64,000 nt of DNA from Hydrogenophaga sp. SL48 (GTDB lineage Bacteria; Pseudomonadota; Gammaproteobacteria; Burkholderiales; Burkholderiaceae_C): contig NZ_CP063400.1 of NCBI RefSeq assembly GCF_021729865.1, positions 4,712,001-4,776,000 on the forward strand, given 5' to 3'. Made by a program: the position numbers and the translations under genes. Below, piece by piece: positions 1 to 7,963 of this stretch. The first letter of the stretch is position 1, and every line of letters begins with the position of its first letter. Below the pieces are notes generated by a model. That model saw only the letters and a list, made by a program, of their open reading frames with translations, was not told the origin of the DNA and ran no database searches.

Positions 1-144
1 CAGTTCCCATGCGACGTTGTAGTCACCCATTGCGGCGCATTGTTCATCAGGTGGTAACGCCAAGAACTTCAGTGACATCAGGAACACGCTGTAGGAGGAG
101 TGGAATTCCTCTTCGTCTGAAAGTGGCTGCTTGTCAGTCGGCAT
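1..144 (-). CDS. Partial hypothetical protein, N-terminal part only
   Basis: A reading frame enters from the left edge on the minus strand. Its only in-window start is the ATG at 144-142. The 48 visible codons begin MPTDKQPLSDEEEF and continue through a patch with SLKFLALPPDEQCAAMGDYN. No stop interrupts the frame and the composition looks like normal protein. I do not recognise the family. It lies just beyond the acyltransferase insertion and reads the same way, so before that insertion it would have followed the LysR gene directly. No clear ribosome-binding site is visible, so the start is provisional. Confidence 0.55.
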   Translation of the reverse strand, partial: MPTDKQPLSDEEEFHSSYSVFLMSLKFLALPPDEQCAAMGDYNVAWEL

Positions 145-193
145 GGAGCGAAACAAGTTTGAAATTGTTGCGGCGATTCATTTTGCGCTTGGA

Positions 194-220
194 CTACCCC
201 CACACCGCATCCAGCGCCAC
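194..220 (-). pseudogene. Remnant of the LysR gene 3' end (8 codons plus stop)
   Basis: Read on the minus strand, this segment encodes VALDAVWG followed by TAG. The intact LysR gene ends ALDAVWG then TGA at 2340-2342. The shared DNA is a 23-base perfect direct repeat, at 196-218 and 2342-2364, on either side of the acyltransferase gene. It reads as a duplicated target-gene end left by insertion of the 2.1-kb segment between the copies. Confidence 0.6.
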
Positions 221-259
221 CGGCCAGGTGCCGCGCCACACGCCGTGGCACCTGGCCGG
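220..259. terminator. 13-bp perfect inverted repeat after the acyltransferase gene
   Basis: CCGGCCAGGTGCC at 220-232 is repeated inverted at 247-259 with a 14-base loop. It lies 17 bases past the acyltransferase stop and touches the LysR-end remnant. A stem this strong could end or stabilise the transcript, but there is no T run, so a simple intrinsic terminator is not certain. Confidence 0.4.
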
Positions 260-276
260 TGAGCGGGTCCCGGTGG

Positions 277-2208
277 TCAGGGGCCCAGCACACCGCGGGC
301 GGTCAGGAAGCGCTCCGTCGGTTCGGCCAGCAGGGCCGCGCCGGCCGTGTTGAGGTGGTCCCGGTCACGGTAGATCATTGTGCCGCCGTGCACCGGGGTG
401 CAAGTGCTTCCGGTGGCGGGACACAGGATGTCGAAGCTGCGGAACACATGGGCGTTGGGCTCTGCGGACAGCGCCTGCTCCAATGCCTGGTGCACCCGGT
501 CCACGCCCTGGGACAGGGTGTCGCGATCCTGTGCACAGGCGGCATTCGAAAACACGGTGCGCATGCACACCGCAGGGTGCTCGAAGTCGAACATGGGCGG
601 CGGGCCGACCACCACCAGTTGCATCTGGCGCGCGGCCAGCTCGCGGGCCAGTGTGCGCAGATCGGTCGCCCAGGTCGGCAGGTCACCGACCGGGTGTGTG
701 CTGCCGCGATCAAAGTAGAGGCGCGAAACCAGCAGCACGTCGCCCGGGCGGGCCTGGGCGTACATCGCCTCGACGATGCGTTGCCGGGGTTCGAAGACCC
801 CGCCCATGTGTGGGTACGGCCGTCCCGGGGTTTCGATCAGGTGCACGCCGACGCCGGTGGTCTTGTGCAGGCGGTACAGCATCCCCTGCAGGTGACCGGC
901 GTGGCTGTCGCCCATGGCCCAGACCGTCTGTCCACCGGGCACACGGGGCGCCTGCGTGCAAAGGTCAAAGGTGCCGGCTCCCAGGCGCCGCTGCTCGCCG
1001 TCGACCACACAGTGGGGGTTGTAGTTTTGGCCCTTCACCGGCAGGAAGGCCGGTGCGTCGCGCAGTGCTGGGTCCAGCGGCAGCAGCAGGCGGGGGTGCT
1101 GCGCCAGCAGCAACGCCATCATCGCCGTGACCACCAGCGACGCCCCCAGGCCGCGCGCCACCGCCCAGCGACCCGACCAGTGGCGCAGCGGGGACTCCAC
1201 CCAGCGGTAGGACATCTCGGCCAGGAGGAACATCGCCGCGATCAGCCAGGGCGCGTGCCAGGCATCGACGCCGGTGGACCAGCGCGCCAGCACCAGCACC
1301 GTCCAGTGCCACAGGTAGAGCGAATAGGAGATCAGGCCGATGTGACGCAACGGTGCCAAGGTCAGCACCCGCTGGCTCAGGCCGGTCGGTCCGAGGAGCA
1401 GCAGGCAGGTCAGCACCACTGCTGCGGTGCTGGCTGGGACCAAGTGTTGCACCGGCGCCCAGAGGCAGGCGATCAGCGCGATCAGCGGCAGCGGACCCAG
1501 CCGGGACAAACCGCGGCGCAGCAGGGTCGCCAGGGCGCTGTCGCGTCCCGCGTACAGCAGGCAGCCTGCGCCCAGCTCCCAGAAACGCAGCGGCGTGAAA
1601 AAGTAGGCTGCGGCGGGGCGCGACGCGAACACGTGGACGAAGAACACATAGGACAGCAGGCTCAGCCCACCGACCATCAGTGGCAAGGCCCGTTGCGGCC
1701 GACCCAGCCGCCCGCTCGCCGCGAGCCAGAACAGCGAGGGGTACACCAGGTAGAACTGCTCCTCGACCCCGAGGGACCAGGTCTGGGTGAAGGCGTTGGA
1801 CTGGGCCGCCGGGGCGAAGTAGTCGATCGCCTGGTGGTACAGGTAGATGTTGGAGAAGCCGAACAGCGCGTTGATGCCCGTCAGCAGGCTGGTGCGCGGC
1901 TGCGGGTCGAGCGCGCTGATCAGCACGGCGGTGACCAGCACGCAGACCAGCAGGGCTGGCAACAGCCGCTTGATGCGGCGCTGGAAGAACCCGCGCAGGA
2001 ACGGTCCGAGCGCTCCATGCGGTCGTGAAACGAGCGAGGCGGTGATCACGAAACCCGAGATCACGAAGAAGATGTCCACACCGAGGTAACCGCCGGGCAG
2101 CAGCGACTTGCTGAAGTGGTTGGCGATCACCGCCAGGACGGCGATGGCGCGCAGTCCGTCGATGTGGGCCTGGTAGGTCACCGGGCTCTGGGGGGTTGGG
2201 AGGGTCAT
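277..2208 (-). CDS. Membrane-bound acyltransferase, OafA/YrhL-like (acyltransferase 3 plus SGNH domain)
   Basis: 643 residues. The N-terminal half is a multi-pass acyltransferase-3 domain that opens HIDGLRAIAVLAVIANHF and has the family's SGFVI segment and many hydrophobic helices up to about residue 370. The C-terminal half is soluble and SGNH-hydrolase-like, with AMGDSHAGHL as the nucleophile block and DRDHLN as the probable Asp-x-x-His block. Relatives O-acetylate surface polysaccharide or lipopolysaccharide from the cytoplasmic membrane. I chose the ATG at 2208 because the homologous sequence begins just after it; the frame is open 47 codons further upstream. The substrate cannot be read from sequence. 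It stands alone between duplicated LysR-gene ends, which suggests acquisition as a single-gene cassette. Confidence 0.88.
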   Translation of the reverse strand: MTLPTPQSPVTYQAHIDGLRAIAVLAVIANHFSKSLLPGGYLGVDIFFVISGFVITASLVSRPHGALGPFLRGFFQRRIKRLLPALLVCVLVTAVLISALDPQPRTSLLTGINALFGFSNIYLYHQAIDYFAPAAQSNAFTQTWSLGVEEQFYLVYPSLFWLAASGRLGRPQRALPLMVGGLSLLSYVFFVHVFASRPAAAYFFTPLRFWELGAGCLLYAGRDSALATLLRRGLSRLGPLPLIALIACLWAPVQHLVPASTAAVVLTCLLLLGPTGLSQRVLTLAPLRHIGLISYSLYLWHWTVLVLARWSTGVDAWHAPWLIAAMFLLAEMSYRWVESPLRHWSGRWAVARGLGASLVVTAMMALLLAQHPRLLLPLDPALRDAPAFLPVKGQNYNPHCVVDGEQRRLGAGTFDLCTQAPRVPGGQTVWAMGDSHAGHLQGMLYRLHKTTGVGVHLIETPGRPYPHMGGVFEPRQRIVEAMYAQARPGDVLLVSRLYFDRGSTHPVGDLPTWATDLRTLARELAARQMQLVVVGPPPMFDFEHPAVCMRTVFSNAACAQDRDTLSQGVDRVHQALEQALSAEPNAHVFRSFDILCPATGSTCTPVHGGTMIYRDRDHLNTAGAALLAEPTERFLTARGVLGP

Positions 2209-2339
2209 GGCACGGGTGTCGGCCCGGAACGGTCGGTGCAAGGCAAGGCTCGGATTTTCGTTGGGGGGTGTGCAGGGCACCGCATCATCCCCGATCTTCC
2301 GGGGACCCCGGCCGGACCCGCCCGGCAGCGCCGCGGCGA

Positions 2340-3254
2340 TCACCCCCACACCGCATCCAGCGCCCCCAGCGCCGCCGCGATCACCGGCTCCCCCGCCCGC
2401 TCCGCGAGGCAGATGAAGCTCAGATCACATTCCAGCGCCACCTGATCGGCCACCACCAGCCCGTGGGCCTGCGCCTCGCGCATCGCGATCGCGTCGCGCG
2501 CCAGTGACAGACCGACGCCGCTTTTCACGAGGTCGAGCATCGACGCCTCCTGGTCCACCAGCGCCACACGCCGCGGCTCCATGCCGGTGAGCGAGCCCGG
2601 GCCGAAGACGCTGCGCTGCAGCCGGTGGTGCGCGCTGGCCGGGGGTGTGGCGAGCCAGGGCAGGGCGGCCAGCGCCTTCCAGTCTTTGCCTTTCACCTGC
2701 GGCCCCCAGCCGGCGGGCGCGAGCACGCGGTAGGTGAAGCGGGTCAGGGCGCGCAGCCGGTAGGGCGGGCCGAGCGGGTCCTGGGGCAGGTCGAGGAAGA
2801 AGCCCACGTCCAGCTCGCCGCGCGCGATGCGCGCGAGCGCGTCGCCGCTCATGCCCTGGCTCAGCTCGGTGTCGATCTGCGGCGCGGCCTCCACCAGCTG
2901 TTTGAGGAAGGCGCCGAGGCGAGTGAACTCGGGGTCGAGGATGGTGCCGATGCGCAGCGTGCCGCGCACGGTGGTGTGCAGGCGCGCGGCGGCCTGGCCG
3001 AAGTCCGCCAGCGCGGCGAGCGCGCGGTCGGCCAGCGGCAGCAGGGCGGCGCCGTCGCGCGTGAGCGCCATGCCCTGCGGCGTGCGCGTGAACAGCTGCA
3101 GCCCGGTGGCCTCGGCCAGGGTCTTGAGCTGCAGGCTCACGGCCGGCTGGCTCAGGTGCAGGCGCAAGGCCGCGCGCGAGACGTTGCCTTCGCGTGCCAC
3201 GGCGACGAAGGCGCGCAGGGTCTGGGGGTCGGTGGTGGGCAGGCGGGCGGTCAT
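2340..3254 (-). CDS. LysR-family transcriptional regulator
   Basis: 304 residues. A winged helix-turn-helix covers about residues 8-67, with LRAFVAVAREGNVSRAALRL and LSQPAVSLQLKTLAEATG as helix-turn-helix, followed by a periplasmic-binding-like effector domain. It is divergent from the GMC oxidoreductase gene, with 144 bp between starts, the usual LysR arrangement; it probably regulates that gene and itself. The gap contains an AT-rich stretch near 3264-3285 that could hold the operator. Its last 23 bases are repeated at 196-218 beyond the acyltransferase gene. The effector is unknown. Confidence 0.9.
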   Translation of the reverse strand: MTARLPTTDPQTLRAFVAVAREGNVSRAALRLHLSQPAVSLQLKTLAEATGLQLFTRTPQGMALTRDGAALLPLADRALAALADFGQAAARLHTTVRGTLRIGTILDPEFTRLGAFLKQLVEAAPQIDTELSQGMSGDALARIARGELDVGFFLDLPQDPLGPPYRLRALTRFTYRVLAPAGWGPQVKGKDWKALAALPWLATPPASAHHRLQRSVFGPGSLTGMEPRRVALVDQEASMLDLVKSGVGLSLARDAIAMREAQAHGLVVADQVALECDLSFICLAERAGEPVIAAALGALDAVWG

Positions 3255-3398
3255 GGTGGCTTCATTATTTGCTGAACTTATAGCCTGGCTTGTTCGATTT
3301 CATTGGAAAACCGGCGCCCGTTCCGGCACAGTGCACGCTCAGTCGGGCGCTGCGCCATGAGATTGACAAATGAACACAAGACGCGAGGAGACCGCTGC

Positions 3399-5081
3399 AT
3401 GAACGACACCGCCTTTGATTTCGTGATCGTCGGCGCCGGCACCGCCGGCTGCCTGCTCGCCAACCGCCTGAGCGCCGATGCCTCCAAACGTGTGTTGTTG
3501 ATCGAGGCCGGCCGCAAGGACGACTACCACTGGATCCATATCCCGGTCGGTTACCTCTACTGCATCGGCAACCCGCGCACCGACTGGCTCTACCAGACCG
3601 AGGCCGACCCGGGGCTCAATGGACGGAAGCTGCGCTACCCGCGCGGCAAGACGCTGGGCGGCTGCTCCAGCATCAACGGCATGATTTACATGCGCGGCCA
3701 GGCGCGCGACTACGACCAGTGGGCGCAGCTGAGCGGCGACAGCGACTGGCGCTGGGAGCGCTGCCTGGCCGACTTCCGCGCGCACGAAGACCACCACAGG
3801 CTCGACGGCGGCAGCGACAGCCTGACCAACCCCGCCTTCGCCCAGCTGCACGGCAACAAGGCCGTGGGCAGCAGCGGCGAGTGGCGCATCGAGAAGCAGC
3901 GCCTGCGCTGGGACGTGCTCGACGCCTTCGCCCAGGCCGCGCAGCAGGCCGGCATCCCCGCCACCGACGACTTCAACCGCGGCGACAACGAGGGCGTGGG
4001 CTACTTCGAGGTGAACCAGAAAGCGGGCTGGCGCTGGAACGCTTCCAAGGCCTTTCTGCGCCCGGTGATGCAGCGGCCCAACCTCACGGTGTGGACCGAG
4101 ACGCAGGTCGAGCGGCTCACGCTGGCGCGCGATCCGTCGGGCGCGCTGCGCTGCACCGGCGCCGAGCTGCGGCGCGGCGGCCAGCGCGTGGCGGTGACGG
4201 CCGCGCGCGAGGTGGTGCTGAGCGCGGGCAGCATCGGCTCGGTGCAGGTGCTGCAACTCTCAGGCATCGGCCCCTCGGCCGTGCTGCAGGCCGCGGGCGT
4301 GCCGGTGCAACACGATCTGCCCGGCGTGGGCGAGAACCTGCAAGACCATCTGCAGATCCGCTCGGTCTACAAGGTCAAGGGCGCGAAAACGCTCAACACC
4401 CTGGCGAACTCGCTCTGGGGCAAGGCCATGATCGGGCTCGAATACGCGCTCACGCGCAGCGGGCCCATGAGCATGTCGCCCAGCCAGCTCGGTGCCTTCA
4501 CCCGGAGCGACCCGGCCCAGCCGCACGCCAACCTCGAATACCACGTGCAGCCGCTCAGCCTCGACGCCTTCGGCGAGCCGCTGCACGGTTTCCCGGCGTT
4601 CACGGCCAGCGTGTGCAACCTCAACCCCACGAGCCGGGGGCATGTGCGCATCCAGTCGCCGCGCTGCGAGGACGCACCCGCCATCGCGCCGAACTACCTG
4701 TCCACGGCGGAAGACCGGCAGGTCGCGGCCGACAGCCTGCGCGTGACGCGGCGCATCGTGGGCCAGCCGGCGATGGCGAAGTACCGGCCCGAGGAGTTCA
4801 AGCCCGGTGTGATGTACCAGAGCGACGACGAACTCGCGCGCCTGGCCGGCGACATCGCCAGCACCATCTTCCACCCGGTGGGCACGACGAAGATGGGCCG
4901 CGTGGAAGGGCAGGGCAGCGACCCGATGGCCGTGGTGGACAGCCACCTGCGCGTGCGCGGCGTGGCGGGGCTGCGCGTGGTGGACGCGGGTGTGATGCCG
5001 ACCATCACCAGCGGCAACACCAACTCGCCGACGCTGATGATCGCCGAGAAGGCGGCGCGCTGGATCGTGTCCGGAGTGTGA
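3399..5081 (+). CDS. GMC-family FAD-dependent oxidoreductase (choline/alcohol dehydrogenase-like)
   Basis: 560 residues. The FAD-binding dinucleotide fold is at the N-terminus (VIVGAGTAGCLLANRL at about residues 8-23, with the acidic LLIEAGRKD after it). The GMC signature follows (YPRGKTLGGCSSINGMIYMRG), then a substrate domain and the C-terminal catalytic block with FHPVGTTKMG and VDAGVMPTITSGNTNSPT. The family oxidises alcohols or choline-like substrates and passes electrons to a quinone or oxygen; the substrate is not determinable here. The ATG at 3399 is chosen because GAGGAG lies 9 bases upstream and the frame upstream is not homologous. The 3' end has a diverged copy at 7685-7741. Confidence 0.9.
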   Translation: MNDTAFDFVIVGAGTAGCLLANRLSADASKRVLLIEAGRKDDYHWIHIPVGYLYCIGNPRTDWLYQTEADPGLNGRKLRYPRGKTLGGCSSINGMIYMRGQARDYDQWAQLSGDSDWRWERCLADFRAHEDHHRLDGGSDSLTNPAFAQLHGNKAVGSSGEWRIEKQRLRWDVLDAFAQAAQQAGIPATDDFNRGDNEGVGYFEVNQKAGWRWNASKAFLRPVMQRPNLTVWTETQVERLTLARDPSGALRCTGAELRRGGQRVAVTAAREVVLSAGSIGSVQVLQLSGIGPSAVLQAAGVPVQHDLPGVGENLQDHLQIRSVYKVKGAKTLNTLANSLWGKAMIGLEYALTRSGPMSMSPSQLGAFTRSDPAQPHANLEYHVQPLSLDAFGEPLHGFPAFTASVCNLNPTSRGHVRIQSPRCEDAPAIAPNYLSTAEDRQVAADSLRVTRRIVGQPAMAKYRPEEFKPGVMYQSDDELARLAGDIASTIFHPVGTTKMGRVEGQGSDPMAVVDSHLRVRGVAGLRVVDAGVMPTITSGNTNSPTLMIAEKAARWIVSGV

Positions 5082-5181
5082 CCCCACGCTCCGCCGCTGC
5101 GCGGGTCGCTGCCCCAAGACCGGGAGGGGGCCCGGTCTGCGCCGGTCCCAGAGGCTGATCCGCCTTGGGGCGGCCCGGCGG
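5082..5181. repeat. Dispersed palindromic repeat R1, type B
   Basis: A GC-rich element begins CCCCACGCTCCGCCGCTGCG right after the GMC stop and ends CTTGGGGCGGCCCGGCGGCT at the kinase stop. The same head and tail recur at 7742, 35208 and 42246, and inverted at 23722, 36288 and 58502. This copy contains extra inverted sequence in the middle. It separates two convergent genes. Confidence 0.7.
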
Positions 5182-6354
5182 CTATTCGCTTTCCCAGAAC
5201 ACCACCTCGTGTGCCTCGGTGGGCAGTGGCGCTTCCCAGCGGGTCAGCATCTTCAGCAGCTTGGCGTTGCTGAGGGTCGTGTCGCGCTGCTGGTTGCGCC
5301 GCAGCAGTTCGGGCAAAGGCTGTTCCAGGTGGACGATCTCCACCTGCGCGTCGTAGGCGTACAGCAGCTCCAGTGTCTTGCTGCGCATCTGCTGCGACAG
5401 GTGCGTGGCGTTCCATACAAAGTCCTGCTTCTGGCGAAGCCAGTGCCGGGCGTCGTCATGGGTACGGTGCGCCACCATGCCTTCGTTCTTGCCGTGCGAA
5501 AGGCCCAGGTCTTCGCGAGCGTCATCGAACGACACCACCGGCAAGCCGGGCCGATGCTGCGATACCCAGGTGTTTTTGCCGCTGGCGGGCAGCCCGCACA
5601 TCACCGTGACGCGCGAACCCGGCCGCTGAAACAGGGCGGCATCGGGGAACAGCTCAGCGCCACGGAAGTACGCCAAGGCGGTGTGCCGGTCGGCAAATTG
5701 GCGGGGCGCTTCCCAGGCCCCTTCGTCACGCGCCAGCACCTCGAAGAGATCGATGTCCTGCAGGTGTTGCGATTGCGTGGCGCAGATGCGGCCCTGCATG
5801 TCGGCTCGGGCCACCGTGACCAGTTCGGCCACGCACAGTTCCCAAGAGAGCTTTCGCGCGGTGTACTCGGGCGCTTGACCCTTGCGGTTGTCGAAGACGA
5901 AGAACGGCACCTGGTGCACCGCGATGATCCGGCAGATCGCCTCGCGCAGTGCCACCGGAACACCTGCCTGCCAGAGCAGCAAGCGCGCATCCACGCAGCC
6001 ACGCCGCGAGTGGCCCGGCTGGGAGATGCGTCCGGAGATCGGGTCGATCACCGTCGTGTCGGGCTTGGCGATGTCGTGCAGCAGCGCCGCCATGAACATC
6101 ACCCATTGGCGTTCGAACGCCGCCTGGGCGAAGTAGGGGCTTTGCCGCAGGCTGTGAATGACCATGCGGGTGTGCAAGCCCACGTTCCCCTCTGCGTGAT
6201 GAACAGGGTCTTGCGGCGTGGCCTCCAGCCGGGCCAGTGCCGGAATCAGCTGACAACAGCGCGACCAATCCAAGGGGTCGCCGTTGCCTGGCAGCAAAGA
6301 CTGGAGGGCCAGATAGCCGTCTTTCGCGGTCGTGTGATGTGTCGAATTTTTCAT
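5182..6354 (-). CDS. HD-domain phosphohydrolase fused to a polynucleotide-kinase-like P-loop domain
   Basis: 390 residues. An HD domain covers about residues 50-200, with the metal doublet in AALLHDIAKPDT (H93-D94) and further histidines at GHSRRG. A P-loop kinase domain runs from about residue 248, with GLPASGKNTW as Walker A (254-263), an acidic SFDDARED block and a basic region near RRNQQRD that could be the lid. HD-kinase proteins of this type, such as Deinococcus radiodurans DRB0098, heal nucleic-acid ends: the HD part removes 3' or cyclic phosphate and the kinase adds 5' phosphate. It starts 4 bp inside the end of the RNA-ligase gene (ATGA overlap), so the two are translationally coupled and likely act as healer and sealer. 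Start at 6354 is supported by AAGGAA just upstream. Substrate is inferred. Confidence 0.82.
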   Translation of the reverse strand: MKNSTHHTTAKDGYLALQSLLPGNGDPLDWSRCCQLIPALARLEATPQDPVHHAEGNVGLHTRMVIHSLRQSPYFAQAAFERQWVMFMAALLHDIAKPDTTVIDPISGRISQPGHSRRGCVDARLLLWQAGVPVALREAICRIIAVHQVPFFVFDNRKGQAPEYTARKLSWELCVAELVTVARADMQGRICATQSQHLQDIDLFEVLARDEGAWEAPRQFADRHTALAYFRGAELFPDAALFQRPGSRVTVMCGLPASGKNTWVSQHRPGLPVVSFDDAREDLGLSHGKNEGMVAHRTHDDARHWLRQKQDFVWNATHLSQQMRSKTLELLYAYDAQVEIVHLEQPLPELLRRNQQRDTTLSNAKLLKMLTRWEAPLPTEAHEVVFWESE

Positions 6355-7286
6355 GGTTTGTTCCTTCGGATGCGGCGCTGGTCTTGCGTGCGGTCGGCCA
6401 TGGCTTCGCGCAAGGCGTCCAGGCCAAACAAGGTGACCAGGCCCAGGTGCTCCCAGCTCAGGGTCAGTTGAGGTGCATACAGATCCACTCCCGCGGACAA
6501 CTGGTTGGGCAGGGTGGGTCGTTCGCTGTGGTGCGATCCCGAGTCCAGGATGGTCTGCACGAAATCCGGGCGAACCAGCTTGAACCGGCCTTGCACACCG
6601 TTCTCGTCTTCCAGTTTCAGATACAGCCCTTCGGCCAGATCCGACGCATCGGTCTGACGCCAACCGGTGGCGGTGTCTTGGCGGTGTTGCGCCAGCGCCT
6701 GCTCGAAGCGGACTTTCCAATGGTTCGACTTGGCCAACGAATGCCGAACGAGGCTCCACAGGAGCCTGGCCTGCACCGGCATCGGCCCCGCGTACAGCAC
6801 CGGCACCGACAGCACGGGCAGGCCGGCCAGCAGGTCTTGGCGCCTGGGCGTCGACAGAAAACACGAGGTCTGCCGGTCCCAGACATCGAACTCGTGGAAG
6901 TAGTGCGGCAACCGGTCGTAGAAGACCGAGTGTTTGGCGTAGGCCCATTCGCCGTACATGACGTACCGGTCGCCCAAGCGTTCGAACAGCCGATCGGCAT
7001 GTGTGTTGGCCCAGACATGCAAGGGCGAAAACTGCCGCTCGCGCGCGCCACCCATCAGGTAGTGACCACGCGACTGCAGCAGCAACCCGCCGTTCGCGGT
7101 GAAGGACACGGCGCAGTTGGCGCCATCGATCTTTTCTTCCACCACAACGTGGCTGCCGGCGAGGTCTGCCAAGCGCTGCACTCCGGGCTCGTCGCCCGTC
7201 TGCAGGCGGGAGCCCTCAAGGTGGATGGTGCGTGGGTACCGCAGCAATGCGGTCGATGCCAGAACACTGGCATGAAGTGAGTTCAT
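6351..7286 (-). CDS. ATP-dependent RNA ligase, Rnl2-like nucleotidyltransferase
   Basis: 311 residues. The covalent nucleotidyltransferase motifs appear in order: motif I EKIDGANC with adenylation lysine K52, motif III near YGEWAY (111-116), motif IIIa FHEFDVWD (130-137), motif IV EGLYLKLE and motif V GRFKLVRPDF. This is the RNA-ligase set of the T4 Rnl2-like family. It is first in a two-gene minus-strand operon with an HD/kinase protein, which suggests a self-contained RNA end-repair module. No RtcR-type activator or RtcB is present nearby. The gene starts at 7286 with AGGAGA in its leader. The module sits between the GMC gene and a diverged copy of the GMC 3' end. RNA is the expected substrate from the family; DNA nick sealing cannot be ruled out. 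Confidence 0.85.
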   Translation of the reverse strand: MNSLHASVLASTALLRYPRTIHLEGSRLQTGDEPGVQRLADLAGSHVVVEEKIDGANCAVSFTANGGLLLQSRGHYLMGGARERQFSPLHVWANTHADRLFERLGDRYVMYGEWAYAKHSVFYDRLPHYFHEFDVWDRQTSCFLSTPRRQDLLAGLPVLSVPVLYAGPMPVQARLLWSLVRHSLAKSNHWKVRFEQALAQHRQDTATGWRQTDASDLAEGLYLKLEDENGVQGRFKLVRPDFVQTILDSGSHHSERPTLPNQLSAGVDLYAPQLTLSWEHLGLVTLFGLDALREAMADRTQDQRRIRRNKP

Positions 7287-7684
7287 GGTGATCTCCTGAA
7301 AACAAATTCAAGAGCCACATGCCCGGTACGCAAAACGCAAGCGGGGCATGGAGGCTTCTCAGGGGAAGCCGATCACCGGGGGCAGTCAGTGTGCTTGCTG
7401 CTGCTGTGGGACACGGGTATCGCCATTGCAAGAACTGGCCAGGTCATGGCACCTGGAACAGTTCATGTGGGCAACACCGTGTCGCGACAGCGGGTATCGA
7501 CTTCAGACAGTGGTGATGCAGCGGGACACTTCAGACTCCTGGGGATTTCCGATGGGACGACGCTCACCATGAGCGGTCGCAGGAAATGCAAGGGGCGCAT
7601 TCTCGGTGGGGCCAAGCGCAGGCGTCAATGGACACGTTGTCGTGTCGCCACACGCGACGTACCCGCTGGGCGGGCAAGAAGGGT
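7287..7684. other. Non-coding leader region of the RNA-repair operon
   Basis: About 400 bp with no convincing gene on either strand. It must hold the promoter of the leftward RNA-ligase operon. Visible structure: a GGCTTC/GAAGCC hairpin at about 7352-7369, an inverted repeat CCAGGT-N6-ACCTGG at 7439-7456 that resembles an operator, and two near-copies of CGGGTATCG near 7418 and 7493. Base composition is less GC-rich than the flanking genes, consistent with acquired DNA. Confidence 0.4.
7439..7456. promoter_or_regulatory. Operator-like inverted repeat upstream of the RNA ligase
   Basis: CCAGGT and ACCTGG form a perfect 6-bp inverted repeat with a 6-bp spacer, about 155 bp upstream of the RNA-ligase start. 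The size suits a dimeric regulator, but no cognate regulator is encoded in the cassette. Assignment is by symmetry only. Confidence 0.25.
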
Positions 7685-7741
7685 AGCCCCACTTTGATGA
7701 TTGCGGAGAAGGCGGCGCGGTGGATCGTGGCCGGAGTGTGA
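7685..7741 (+). pseudogene. Diverged remnant of the GMC oxidoreductase 3' end (18 codons plus stop)
   Basis: The frame reads SPTLMIAEKAARWIVAGV then TGA. The intact GMC gene at 5025-5081 ends in the same 18 residues except for one Ser-to-Ala change. Most base differences are synonymous third-position changes (CTG/TTG, ATC/ATT, GCC/GCG, CGC/CGG), so this is an old or foreign allele rather than a recent duplicate. Homology continues past the stop into the adjoining type B repeat on both sides. The RNA-repair operon lies exactly between the two copies. Confidence 0.85.
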
Positions 7742-7816
7742 CCCCCACGCTTCTCCGCTGCGCGGGTCGCTGCCCCCCGAGGGGCTGGGCCTGCCTTGGG
7801 GCGGCCCGGCGGCTGG
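7742..7816. repeat. Dispersed palindromic repeat R2, type B
   Basis: It starts with CCCCCACGCTTCTCCGCTGC and ends CCTTGGGGCGGCCCGGCGGC, matching the head and tail of R1. It directly follows the GMC 3'-end remnant, just as R1 follows the intact GMC gene. The remaining bases to 7963 hold the promoter region of the next two-component system, with no gene seen. Confidence 0.7.
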
Positions 7817-7963
7817 CCCGATGAACCCCACTCCACCTTGGCACTGCCTTGCGGCGGATCGTGTCCACTGCGTAAAGAAGCTGACACACAGCCTTCCGTC
7901 GGTCCTCCTTGCCTACACTGGCACGCTGAGCGCTTTTCCCGGCACCCCTGGCGGTGCGGTCCC

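Noticed and set aside
259..2028. A 589-residue plus-strand open frame opposite the acyltransferase
   Set aside because: Gln/Arg/His-rich composition typical of an antisense shadow; the minus strand has clear acyltransferase motifs.
7427..7441. Sigma-54-like promoter for the RNA-ligase operon on the minus strand (TGGCCAGTTCTTGC)
   Set aside because: GG and GC are nine bases apart rather than ten, and no RtcR-like activator is encoded nearby.
5182..7741. An integrase or transposase gene that could have moved the RNA-repair cassette
   Set aside because: Both genes are accounted for, and no recombinase motif appears in any frame of the 400-bp leader.
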